DNA of 7,168 nucleotides from an uncultured Leucobacter sp. Its GTDB lineage: Bacteria; Actinomycetota; Actinomycetes; Actinomycetales; Microbacteriaceae. Below are positions 1-6,294 of this stretch, in pieces; position 1 is the first letter of the stretch, and the number at the start of each line of letters is the position of its first letter. Below the pieces are notes generated by a model. It searched no databases. It was not told where the DNA came from and was given only the letters and a program-made list of their open reading frames with translations. The position numbers were made by a program, and so were the translations under genes. The DNA is taken from NCBI GenBank assembly GCA_937872275.1, contig CALMSE010000343.1, forward strand, positions 1-7,168. Direction: 5' to 3'.

Positions 1-415
1 CCGGGTGATCCTGGCCGCGGAAGAAGTGGTTGAAGCCGACCTCGTAGAGCGAGGCCGCCGACGCGTAGGTGGAGATGTGGCCGCCCACGCCGATGCCCGG
101 GCGCTGCGAGCGGTGCACGGTGACCGCGGCGTTCCAGCGGATCCAGCGGCGATAGCTGCGCTCGAGCTCCTCGTCCCCGGGGAACTCGGGCTCGTCGGCC
201 GAGGCGATCGTGTTGATGTAGTCGGTCGTGGGCACCTGCGGCACGCCGAGGTGGCGCTTCCGGGAGTGAGCCAGGAGGCTCGTCATGATCTCGCGACCGC
301 GAGCGGCCCCGCGTGCGTCGACGACCTCGTCGAGCGACTCGACCCACTCCGCGGTCTCCGCGGGGTCGATGTCGGGACGATCCGACGCGTACGGATCCTC
401 TGTGTTCACAGCCAT
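1..415 (-). CDS. aceE: Pyruvate dehydrogenase E1 component, homodimeric type (5' part only)
   Basis: Thiamine-diphosphate-dependent E1 subunit that decarboxylates pyruvate and passes the acetyl group to E2 lipoyl groups in the cytoplasmic pyruvate dehydrogenase complex. Only the first 138 codons lie in the window; the gene runs off the left edge. The reading matches the N-terminus of E. coli-type Ace[17 protein letters not shown] at about 18-33, DYINTI at 65-70, EFPGDEELE at 77-85, [11 protein letters not shown] at 92-102, and [20 protein letters not shown] at 111-130, where the His belongs to the conserved GGH segment of the family. The ATG at 415 is preceded by AAGGAG with a 7-nt spacing (GGAG-CAAGACA-ATG). 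It is divergent from ahpE, and an aceE/ahpE neighbourhood is also known from mycobacteria. The family call is firm. Only completeness downstream is unknown. Confidence 0.95.
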   Translation of the reverse strand, partial: MAVNTEDPYASDRPDIDPAETAEWVESLDEVVDARGAARGREIMTSLLAHSRKRHLGVPQVPTTDYINTIASADEPEFPGDEELERSYRRWIRWNAAVTVHRSQRPGIGVGGHISTYASAASLYEVGFNHFFRGQDHP

Positions 416-498
416 TGTCTTGCTCCTTCGACCGGACTTCGCGGAGTCGCCGGGATTTGGCGTCGCGATGCGGCGCGCAGGTGGGTGCGCCGTCTTCC

Positions 499-504
499 AG
501 ACTA
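499..504 (-). promoter_or_regulatory. Candidate -10 element for aceE
   Basis: On the minus strand the hexamer TAGTCT fits the TANNNT -10 pattern of actinobacterial housekeeping promoters. It would put transcription start near 492 and give a leader of roughly 75 nt before the aceE ATG. No convincing -35 was found (TGTAGC lies near the expected place). The call rests on one short motif in the right place, so it is weak. Confidence 0.28.
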
Positions 505-581
505 GCGAATGGCAACGACAGCTACACGAATACGCGGCGATTCCGTGTCGATGATCCACAAAACGGCGCGGTTCGTTCCAT

Positions 582-587
582 TAGGCT
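582..587 (+). promoter_or_regulatory. Candidate -10 element for ahpE
   Basis: TAGGCT fits TANNNT and lies about 55 nt upstream of the ahpE start. The same hexamer, in the wider context TAGGCTGG, occurs again before tRNA-Val (1162-1167). The -35 region has no good TTGACA match. The 416-642 interval otherwise holds only the two divergent leaders; no small gene was seen in it. Confidence 0.33.
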
Positions 588-642
588 GGATCGGTACGGT
601 CACATTCGAATCAGGCGCCGCGCGGCGTCGGGAAGGAGCACC

Positions 643-1101
643 ATGGTGCTTCAGGCAGGCGCGGTCGCGCCCGATTTCACCCTCTCCGATCAGAACGGCG
701 AAGAGCTCACCCTCTCGGAGCTCGTCTCCGAGTCGCCGGTGGCCCTCGTGTTCTTCCCGCTGGCGTTCTCGGGGCTCTGCACCGGCGAGCTGTGCGAGCT
801 GCGCGACAACCTCGCGATCTTCGACGACGCCAAGGTGCGTCTCGTGGGCGTCTCGGTCGACTCGGTCTTCGCGCTGAAGGCCTGGGCGTCGCAGGAGGGC
901 TACGAGTTCTCGATCCTCTCCGACTTCTGGCCGCACGGCGCGGTGGCCCGCGAGTACGGCGCCTTCGTCGAGGAGCGCGGCATCGCCACGCGTGCCACCG
1001 TGATCGTCGGCGAGGGGCTGAAGGTGCTCGCCTCCTTCGAGACCTCCCCGGGCGAGCCCCGGGACTTCGCCGCCTATCGCGAGGTCGTCGCGGCGCTCTA
1101 G
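643..1101 (+). CDS. ahpE: AhpE-type peroxiredoxin
   Basis: Thiol peroxidase of 152 aa that reduces hydroperoxides and peroxynitrite in the cytosol. The thioredoxin-fold protein shows the Prx motif P39-xxx-S43-xx-C46 (in FFPLAFSGLC), so C46 is the peroxidatic cysteine. The segment LSDFWPHGAVAREYG at about 92-106 closely follows Mycobacterium AhpE, and R117 in ATRAT fits the conserved active-site Arg. The ATG at 643 follows AAGGAG with a 4-nt gap after GGAG; the frame stays open upstream but without family sequence. An extra C51 creates C46-x4-C51, the spacing used by BCP/PrxQ enzymes, whereas mycobacterial AhpE is treated as a 1-Cys enzyme. A disulfide mechanism is therefore possible here (inference). 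It is divergent from aceE and probably monocistronic. Confidence 0.93.
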   Translation: MVLQAGAVAPDFTLSDQNGEELTLSELVSESPVALVFFPLAFSGLCTGELCELRDNLAIFDDAKVRLVGVSVDSVFALKAWASQEGYEFSILSDFWPHGAVAREYGAFVEERGIATRATVIVGEGLKVLASFETSPGEPRDFAAYREVVAAL

Positions 1102-1152
1102 CGATCGATGCGGCGGATCGGCGCGCGCGGATCCGATTTCCTCCCGCCGCGC

Positions 1153-1176
1153 GGCTGCCCCTAGGCTGGGGGAGCC
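1153..1176 (+). promoter_or_regulatory. GC-rich inverted repeat with a -10-like loop before tRNA-Val
   Basis: Arms GGCTGCCCC (1153-1161) and GGGGGAGCC (1168-1176) pair at 8 of 9 positions around the 6-nt loop TAGGCT. Two readings compete. The loop hexamer fits TANNNT and sits about 24 nt upstream of the tRNA, so it may be the tRNA-Val promoter, with only a weak TTTCCT/TTCCTC at -35 near 1137-1143. As RNA, the hairpin 52 nt past the ahpE stop could be a terminator, but it has no U-tract. Both roles could hold. Confidence 0.42.
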
Positions 1177-1190
1177 CGCGCGGCGGGTGC

Positions 1191-1264
1191 GCGCCTGTAG
1201 CTCAGTCGGTTAGAGCGCCACGCTTACACCGTGGATGTCGGGGGTTCGAGTCCCTCCGGGCGCA
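1191..1264 (+). tRNA. tRNA-Val (anticodon TAC)
   Basis: A full cloverleaf can be drawn by hand. The acceptor GCGCCTG pairs with CGGGCGC (one T-G wobble), then come TA at positions 8-9 and the D-stem GCTC/GAGC. The anticodon stem CCACG/CGTGG carries loop CTTACAC with anticodon TAC, which reads GUA and other GUN valine codons. The T-stem GGGGG/CCCTC has one wobble and loop TTCGAGT, and the discriminator base is A. The 3' CCA is not encoded, as the next bases are CGT. It ends 45 bp from the convergent methyltransferase stop. Confidence 0.96.
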
Positions 1265-1308
1265 CGTTCGGCGAGCGCCTCCGAGCGCGTCCCGGTTCCC
1301 CGGGCCGA

Positions 1309-2100
1309 TCACACCCGGCAGATCAGCTCGCCGTGAGGGATGGAGATCCACCCGTCCTCGTCCGCCGCCCAGTCGGTCCAGGCCGCAGCGACCTCCCGGA
1401 GCTCGGCGGCCGTCGCGCGGCCGGAATCGACGAGCTGGCGGGCGATCGCGGAGTCGACGATGCGGTCGGCCCACATGCCGCCCCACTCGGCGCGGTCGGC
1501 CGGCGTCGCGTAGCACCAGGTGCTCGAGGTGGCGGTGATGTCGGTGAGGCCCGCGGCGTGCGCCCACGAGAGCAGGCGCCTCCCGGCGTCGGGCTCGCCG
1601 CCGTTCTCCCGAGCGGCCGCCCGGTAGAGGTCGAGCCAGGCGTCGAGCCCGGGCAGCCGCGGCCACCAGCAGAAGCCGCTGTAGTCGGCATCGCGCACCG
1701 CGACGACTCCTCCCGGCCTGGTGACGCGGGCCAGCTCGCGGAGCGCGCGCACCGGATCCGCGACGTGCTGCAGCACCTGGTGCGCATGCGTCACGTCGAA
1801 GCTCGCGTCCGCGAACTCGAGGGCGTGGACGTCGGCGACGGCGAACTCGATGTTGGACACGCCTCGTGCGGCCGCCGTCGCCCGGGTGATCCCGAGCTCC
1901 TCCGGACCGATCTCGGTCGCGGTGACCCGGGCCACGATCCCGGCGAGATCCGCGGTGATCGTCCCGGGGCCGGCGCCGACGTCGAGCAGATGATCGGTGG
2001 GCTTCAGCAGCGGGAGCAGATGGGCGGCGGAGCTCTGCGCGGTGCGAGAGCGATGGGATCGCAGCACGGATTCGTGATGGCCGTGGGTGTAAGTCGTCAT
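1309..2100 (-). CDS. Class I SAM-dependent methyltransferase (UbiE/COQ5-like fold)
   Basis: Soluble 263-aa protein expected to transfer a methyl group from S-adenosylmethionine to an unidentified small substrate. Motif I is LLDVGAGPG at 38-46. The acidic end of strand 2 is E63 in VTATEIG. AVADVHALEF at 87-96 supplies D90 for the adenine pocket, motif IV is FDVTHAHQVLQHV at 101-113, and the post-motif ELARVTRPGGVV runs 122-133. The C-terminal half is rich in Trp (about nine), which may shape a hydrophobic substrate pocket (inference). The ATG at 2100 has AGGAG with a 5-nt gap; the upstream open frame is only antisense to the regulator. It is divergent from the XRE gene and probably controlled by it. 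The family is clear but the substrate is not; ubiquinone/menaquinone methylation is unlikely without linked pathway genes. Confidence 0.87.
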   Translation of the reverse strand: MTTYTHGHHESVLRSHRSRTAQSSAAHLLPLLKPTDHLLDVGAGPGTITADLAGIVARVTATEIGPEELGITRATAAARGVSNIEFAVADVHALEFADASFDVTHAHQVLQHVADPVRALRELARVTRPGGVVAVRDADYSGFCWWPRLPGLDAWLDLYRAAARENGGEPDAGRRLLSWAHAAGLTDITATSSTWCYATPADRAEWGGMWADRIVDSAIARQLVDSGRATAAELREVAAAWTDWAADEDGWISIPHGELICRV

Positions 2101-2170
2101 GAGCGCTCCTCGGGCTCGGGCATCGGGCATTCCGACTCCCAGCCTCCGGCATCCGCCCGTCGCCCGGAAG

Positions 2171-2190
2171 ACCGTAGTATTCCTAGGAGT
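2171..2190. promoter_or_regulatory. Candidate operator and overlapping divergent promoters
   Basis: ATTCCTAGGAGT (2179-2190) is an imperfect palindrome centred on CCTAGG, with 10 of 12 positions symmetric. The hexamer TAGTAT (2175-2180) could be the -10 of the plus-strand regulator (leader about 49 nt). TACGGT on the minus strand (2176-2171) could be the -10 of the methyltransferase. A protein bound at the palindrome would cover both promoters, as expected for an autoregulated divergent pair. No -35 boxes stand out. The palindrome is seen; operator function is inferred. Confidence 0.42.
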
Positions 2191-2235
2191 CCGGCACCCA
2201 CCCAGAGGCCGCCGGTAGCGAAAGGAGTCGCCCGC

Positions 2236-3021
2236 GTGTCGAACGAGCTCGGTGATTTCCTTCGGGCGCGACGGGCGGACGCGGGTCTCGAGCCTCCGTC
2301 CGCGACGGGCGTCGGCCGGCGGCGCCTCCCGGGTCTGCGCCGGGAAGAGGTCGCCGCCGCATCGGGGATCAGCGTCGACTACTACGCGCGGCTCGAGCAG
2401 GGGCGCGAGACCCACCCGAGCGACGCCGTACTGGACGCGCTCGCCCGCGTGCTCCGGCTGCAGCCCGATGCGCGGGAGCATCTCACCCGCCTGCGCGACG
2501 CGCCGGCGTCGCGACCGACGGGCGGGACGGACGCGACGGGCGCAGACGCCTCGCTCGCGGATCGGCTGGAGGCCCTGGTCGAGACGGTACGGCCGAGCCC
2601 GGCGTATGTCCTGGATCGGCTGAGCCGGATGATCGCGGCGAATCCCGAGGGGCTGGCCCTCTACGCGGGCTTCGCGGACCTCCCGCCCGAGCGGCGGATC
2701 ACCTGCCGGTATCTGATGACCGATCCGCGCGCACGCGAGATCTTCGTCGAGTGGGAAGAGCTCGCGCGCGGCGCGGTCGCGCAGCTCCGGGCCGCCAACG
2801 CGGGGAACCTCCGGGACCGCGAGCTGCGAGCCCTCGTCGAGGAGCTGAGCGGGGCGAGCCCGCTGTTCGCGGAGTGGTGGAGCGGGCACATCGTCCAGCG
2901 GCGACGCTCCTCCGCCATCCATGTTCGGACGGCGGCGGGCGAGATCGTGCCCCGCCGCTACGAGGTCCTGCACCTTCCCGAGGACGGCCTCCGCATGACG
3001 CTCTGGCTCGCCGGCGGTTAG
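2236..3021 (+). CDS. XRE-family transcriptional regulator with MmyB-like ligand-binding domain
   Basis: DNA-binding regulator of 261 aa. The helix-turn-helix is at about 30-85, with the family signature LPGLRREEVAAASGISVDYY at 31-50 followed by ARLEQGR (51-57) and PSDAVLDALARVL (61-73). Residues from about 106 to 260 match the MmyB-like ligand-binding domain (MLTR_LBD type): PSPAYVLDRL at 120-129, IAANPEGLALY at 133-143, RYLMTDPRAREIF at 158-170, FAEWW at 211-215 and LHLPEDGLRMTLW at 245-257. One structure of this domain family has a fatty acid bound, but the ligand here is unknown. The GTG at 2236 follows AAAGGAG with an 8-nt gap. It is divergent from the methyltransferase, its likely target. 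Arg codons use CGG about as often as CGC in the first 90 codons, unlike dinB. An unstructured Gly/Asp/Thr-rich linker occupies about 92-105. Confidence 0.92.
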   Translation: MSNELGDFLRARRADAGLEPPSATGVGRRRLPGLRREEVAAASGISVDYYARLEQGRETHPSDAVLDALARVLRLQPDAREHLTRLRDAPASRPTGGTDATGADASLADRLEALVETVRPSPAYVLDRLSRMIAANPEGLALYAGFADLPPERRITCRYLMTDPRAREIFVEWEELARGAVAQLRAANAGNLRDRELRALVEELSGASPLFAEWWSGHIVQRRRSSAIHVRTAAGEIVPRRYEVLHLPEDGLRMTLWLAGG

Positions 3022-3096
3022 GGGCCGGGCCCCGATCCCGTTCGCGTCCCGGCTTCCCGCGCGACGCCGGGCCGGCTGCTGTACCGGGGGCCGGCC
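3021..3096 (+). terminator. GC-rich hairpin cluster after the XRE regulator (possible terminator)
   Basis: The 3022-3242 gap holds no gene. Three hairpins can be drawn just past the regulator stop. They are GGGGC/GCCCC (3021-3025 with 3029-3033), CCCGGC/GCCGGG (3048-3053 with 3066-3071) and GGCCGGC/GCCGGCC (3070-3076 with 3090-3096); the last two compete. None is followed by a T-run, so a Rho-independent role is uncertain in this GC-rich DNA. Confidence 0.3.
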
Positions 3097-3152
3097 GCCC
3101 GGACCGCCCCTCCTGGATGTTCTCGGAGGATGCCGCCCCGCTCGCCGGCCCT

Positions 3153-3182
3153 TTGCGCACTGCGAGCCCGGAGCGGCAAGAT
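3153..3182 (+). promoter_or_regulatory. Weak candidate promoter for the GST-dinB unit
   Basis: TTGCGC (3153-3158) and CAAGAT (3177-3182) are spaced 18 nt apart. Each matches its consensus at about half the positions. This is the most A/T-rich patch before the GST gene and would give a leader near 55 nt. Support is slight. Confidence 0.22.
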
Positions 3183-3242
3183 TGAGGGTGGGTCGCGTCG
3201 CTTCGGCGCGGACGGGAGCTGTGCGCGGCGAAAGGGGAGGGC

Positions 3243-4430
3243 ATGCCGGAAACCGAGGGAGGCACCGGGAGCGGAGGGGTCGACGAGGCCGCTCGATCCG
3301 CCCGGCCCGGTGCGAGCGAGCCGCATTCGACCCGTGGCGCGTACGTCACGAGCGGCGAGGAGTTCACCCGCGACACCAACTACATCGAGGATCGCATCGT
3401 CGCCGACCCGGTGGAGGTGCGCGCGCTGCCCGCGCCGCCGCCCTCCAAGGTCAGCTCGCTCGGCTACGGCCTGGGCGAGGGGGCGAAGGCCTGGCCTGTC
3501 GAACCGGGCCGCTATCGGCTCGTCGCCGCGAACGCCTGCCCCTGGGCGAACCGCACGGTCATCGTGCGCCGGCTGCTCGGCCTCGAGGACGCGATCTCGC
3601 TGGGCAGGCCGGGCCCCGTGCACGATGCGCGATCCTGGACCTTCGATCTCGGCGGCCAGGCCCAGAACGTCGGCGACCGCGACCCGGTGCTCGGCACCGA
3701 GCGGCTGCAGGAGAACTACTTCAAGCGCTTCCCCGGCTACCCGCGGGGCATCACCGTTCCCGCGATCGTCGATGTACCGAGCGGCGAGGTCGTCACGAAC
3801 GACTACCCCCAGATCACACTCGACTTCTCGACGGAGTGGCGCGAGTTCCACCGCGACGGCGCCCCCGACCTGTTGCCCGAGCGCGTTCGGGACGAGATGT
3901 GGCCGATCATGACGCGGGTCTTCACCGAGGTGAACAACGGCGTCTACCGATGCGGCTTCGCGGGCGGTCAGGACGCCTACGATGCGGCCTACGCCCGGCT
4001 CTGGGAGGCGCTCGACTGGCTCGACGACCGACTCGCGACGAGGCGCTTCCTCTGCGGCGGCACCATCACCGAGGCCGACGTGCGGCTCTTCACGACCCTC
4101 GCGCGCTTCGACCCGGTGTACCACGGCCACTTCAAGACGAACCGCAACAAGCTCGATGAGATGGAGCACCTCTGGGGCTACGCGCGCGAGCTCTTCCAGA
4201 CCCCCGGCTTCGGCGACACGATCGACTTCGTGCAGATCAAGCAGCACTACTACGTCACCCACGAGGACATCAACCCGACGCGGATCGTGCCGCTCGGCCC
4301 CGACCTCTCGAACTGGCTCGAACCCCACGGGCGCGAACGGCTCGGCGGCGAGCCCTTCGGCGACGGCACGCCGCCCGGGCCGGTGCGCGAGAGCGAACGG
4401 ATCGCGGCCGGGCACAACCCGCTGTGGTGA
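3243..4430 (+). CDS. Glutathione S-transferase family protein, YqjG/ECM4 (glutathionyl-hydroquinone reductase) type
   Basis: Cytosolic thiol transferase of 395 aa. E. coli YqjG reduces glutathionyl-hydroquinones. The catalytic motif C99-P-W-A (99-102) lies in the thioredoxin-like N-domain. The three Tyr of the YqjG active site appear at conserved spacing: Y235 in NNGVYRCGFA, Y293 in RFDPVYHGHF and Y336 in QHYY. TEADVRLFTTL (277-287), PGFGDTIDF (321-329) and INPTRIVPLGPDL (343-355) also match the family. The N-terminus is about 35 residues longer before the Cys motif than in E. coli YqjG, with a low-complexity start (2-30) and an insert-like stretch at about 54-85. The ATG at 3243 has AAGGGGAGG very close upstream. 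Actinobacteria usually use mycothiol, so the true thiol may differ from glutathione. The GTG of dinB follows 9 bp after the stop. Confidence 0.91.
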   Translation: MPETEGGTGSGGVDEAARSARPGASEPHSTRGAYVTSGEEFTRDTNYIEDRIVADPVEVRALPAPPPSKVSSLGYGLGEGAKAWPVEPGRYRLVAANACPWANRTVIVRRLLGLEDAISLGRPGPVHDARSWTFDLGGQAQNVGDRDPVLGTERLQENYFKRFPGYPRGITVPAIVDVPSGEVVTNDYPQITLDFSTEWREFHRDGAPDLLPERVRDEMWPIMTRVFTEVNNGVYRCGFAGGQDAYDAAYARLWEALDWLDDRLATRRFLCGGTITEADVRLFTTLARFDPVYHGHFKTNRNKLDEMEHLWGYARELFQTPGFGDTIDFVQIKQHYYVTHEDINPTRIVPLGPDLSNWLEPHGRERLGGEPFGDGTPPGPVRESERIAAGHNPLW

Positions 4431-4439
4431 GATAGGGGC

Positions 4440-5681
4440 GTGAGCGAGACGCGTGGAGGAGAGCGCCGGGAGGCGTCGATCCTGCACGTCGACATGGACT
4501 CGTTCTACGTCTCGGTCGAACTGCTCGATCGCCCCGAGCTGCGCGGCAGGACCACGGCCGTCGCCCACGACACGAGCCGCTCGGTGGTCTCCAGCGCCAG
4601 CTACGAGGCGCGCCGCTTCGGCGTGCGATCCGCCATGCCCGTCGCGCGGGCGAAGCAGCTCTGCCCGGGCCTCATCCTCATCGACCCCGACTTCACGAAG
4701 TACCGCGCCGCGTCCCGCGAGGTGATGGCGGTCTTCCACGAGTTCACGCCGCTCGTCGAACCGCTCAGCATCGACGAGGCGTTCCTCGACGTGGCGGGAT
4801 CGATCCGGCTCTTCGGGTCGCCGGCGGAGATCGCGCGGCAGATCAGGCACCGCGTGCGCGAGCGCACCGCCCTGCCCGCCTCGATCGGCCTCGCCTCGAC
4901 CAAGCACGTGGCGAAGCTCGCCTCGCAGCGGGCCAAGCCCGACGGCGTGCTCGAGATCCCGCCCGAGCGCACCCTCGAGTTCCTGCACGCGCTGCCGGTC
5001 GAGGCGATCTGGGGCGTCGGCGGCGCGACGGCCCGGGCCCTGCACGGCCGTGCGATCCGCACCGTCGCCGACCTCGCACGCGAACCGCTCGACAGCCTCC
5101 GCCGCATCGTGGGCGGCGCGAACGCCGAGCGCCTGCACCAGCTCGCGAACGGCCGCGACGCGCGCGCGGTCGAACCGGTGCGCATCGAGAAGAGCATCGG
5201 GCACGAGGAGACCTTCGCGGTGGACCGAGGCGACCGGGCCGGCATCGAAGCCGAGCTGCTGCGCCTCGCCACTCGCACGGGCGAGCGCCTGCGCGCCCGC
5301 GGCCTCGAGGCCCGCACGGTCGCGATCAAAGTGCGCTACGGCGACTTCGAGACGCTGTCGCGCTCGCGCACGCTGCCCGAGGCGACGAACGCGACGCGAC
5401 GCATCTACCTCACCGCGCGCGAGCTCTTCGACGCGCTCGACGGCGGCAGCGGTCCGAGTCTCACGAGGGCCGTGCGCCTCATCGGCGTGCGCACCGAGCA
5501 GCTCGCCCCGGCCGGCAGCGATCCGGCCGGCCTCTGGAGCGACGACGACGGCTGGCGCGCACTCGACCAGACGGTCGACGAGGTGACCGGGCGATTCGGC
5601 CGCGAGGGGTTGACCTCTGCGCGCCTGCTGGCGAAGCGCGAGGACGTGGTGGATCCGCGCTCGCTCGAACCCCCGGCCTGA
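4440..5681 (+). CDS. dinB: DNA polymerase IV (Y-family translesion polymerase)
   Basis: Error-prone polymerase of 413 aa that copies past lesions. Metal ligands are D18 in HVDMD (16-20) and D112/E113 in LSIDEAFLDV (109-118). The steric-gate position, equivalent to E. coli F13, is Y23. SYEARRFGVRSAMP at 54-67 is the fingers signature and SIGLASTKHVAKLASQRAKP at 148-167 the palm end. Helix-hairpin-helix sequence IWGVGGATARAL lies at 190-201, and the little finger spans about 245-355. A Trp/Asp-rich tail (365-400) is seen in actinobacterial DinB proteins. No clear QLxLF-type clamp-binding motif is visible; QLAPAG (354-359) or GLW (364-366) may be degenerate versions. The GTG start at 4440 has AGGGG only 1 nt away, so initiation probably depends on coupling to the GST gene 9 bp upstream. 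No SOS box was recognised. Confidence 0.95.
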   Translation: MSETRGGERREASILHVDMDSFYVSVELLDRPELRGRTTAVAHDTSRSVVSSASYEARRFGVRSAMPVARAKQLCPGLILIDPDFTKYRAASREVMAVFHEFTPLVEPLSIDEAFLDVAGSIRLFGSPAEIARQIRHRVRERTALPASIGLASTKHVAKLASQRAKPDGVLEIPPERTLEFLHALPVEAIWGVGGATARALHGRAIRTVADLAREPLDSLRRIVGGANAERLHQLANGRDARAVEPVRIEKSIGHEETFAVDRGDRAGIEAELLRLATRTGERLRARGLEARTVAIKVRYGDFETLSRSRTLPEATNATRRIYLTARELFDALDGGSGPSLTRAVRLIGVRTEQLAPAGSDPAGLWSDDDGWRALDQTVDEVTGRFGREGLTSARLLAKREDVVDPRSLEPPA

Positions 5682-5719
5682 TCGGGCCCCTCCTCGCGAT
5701 CCGACCCGCCTCGGCCCGG
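5682..5719. terminator. Possible bidirectional terminator between dinB and the DUF2017 gene
   Basis: In the 43-bp gap between two convergent stops, CGGGCC (5683-5688) can pair with GGCCCG (5713-5718), extended by a T-G wobble. The loop is about 24 nt and there is no T-run on either strand. The position suits a shared terminator, but the structure is weak. Confidence 0.25.
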
Positions 5720-5724
5720 CGCGC

Positions 5725-6294
5725 TCACTCGTCGGTGAGCATGCGCAGCAGGGAGTCGAGGATCGCCCCCAGCCAGTCGTAGACGAGCACCGTGCCGCGG
5801 GTCTCTTCGTCGCCGAGCAGGCGCGGATGGTCGGATTCGGCGTCGAGGCCGATGCGCGCGGCGATCGCGAGGCGGAGCGCGGTGAGCGTGCGCACCCAGG
5901 GGGTGAGGGTGTCCGCGGTGATGAGCGCGTCGACGATGCCGGAGTCGTCCTCGGCGTCCACGGGCGGGCGACCGAGGCCGAGCTCGCTCGTCACCTCGAG
6001 GGCGTCCTGCAGCTTGCGGTTCAGCAGCCCCTGCTCGGTGAGGCTGCGGAACTGCGCGGCGTCGTCGCCCGTCTCGTAGGCATCGGGGAACAGGCGGGCG
6101 AGCGCCGGATCGCCCGGGGGCTCGTGCGATCCGCCCACTTCGAGGCTCGCGAAGAGGGGATCCGGATCGAGCGCCGTGCGGCTGTGGCTCTGCAGCAGGT
6201 CGATGAGCTGCCCGGTGAGCTGATCGAGCAGGCGCGCCTCGTCGAGGTCGAGGCGCAGGCGCAGGGAGCCGTCGGGCAGCGGCAGCAGCCTCAT
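5725..6294 (-). CDS. DUF2017 family protein
   Basis: Protein of 189 aa with no known biochemical function; the family is actinobacterial and usually sits next to clpS. Family-like features are an N-terminal acidic/Leu-rich helix (LDLDEARLLDQLTGQLIDLL, 15-34), DPALARLFPDAY at 62-73, QFRSLTEQGLLNRKL at 81-95, and a C-terminal block with WVRTLTALRLAIAARIGL (133-150) and VYDWLGAILDSLLR (171-184). It looks helical and soluble, with no signal peptide or membrane span. The ATG at 6294 overlaps the clpS stop as ATGA, so translation is probably coupled and this start is well supported. It is the last gene of the zincin-clpS-DUF2017 operon. A role in ClpS/ClpC proteolysis is suggested only by this context. 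Confidence 0.9.
   Translation of the reverse strand: MRLLPLPDGSLRLRLDLDEARLLDQLTGQLIDLLQSHSRTALDPDPLFASLEVGGSHEPPGDPALARLFPDAYETGDDAAQFRSLTEQGLLNRKLQDALEVTSELGLGRPPVDAEDDSGIVDALITADTLTPWVRTLTALRLAIAARIGLDAESDHPRLLGDEETRGTVLVYDWLGAILDSLLRMLTDE

Noticed and set aside
313..642. N-terminal extension of ahpE upstream of 643
   Set aside because: The frame is open but Arg-rich and unlike peroxiredoxins. It overlaps the aceE start and promoter region, and the ATG at 643 has AAGGAG.
1240..1264. tRNA-Val 3' end as an integration (att) site
   Set aside because: I looked for a second copy of the GTTCGAGTCC/CGGGCGCA end within the window and found none, and there is no integrase gene.
1231..2235. Plus-strand open frame running through tRNA-Val into the regulator
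   Set aside because: It is antisense to the methyltransferase and shows no domain. The regulator has its own GTG with a good ribosome binding site at 2221-2227.
2101..2973. Longer methyltransferase start upstream of 2100
   Set aside because: The extension would be antisense to the regulator, has no methyltransferase sequence, and the ATG at 2100 has a proper AGGAG.
3018..5204. A very long open frame on the minus strand opposite the GST and dinB genes
   Set aside because: It is antisense to two well-recognised proteins, has Arg/Ala/Val-rich sequence without family motifs, and is a normal side effect of high-GC codon use.
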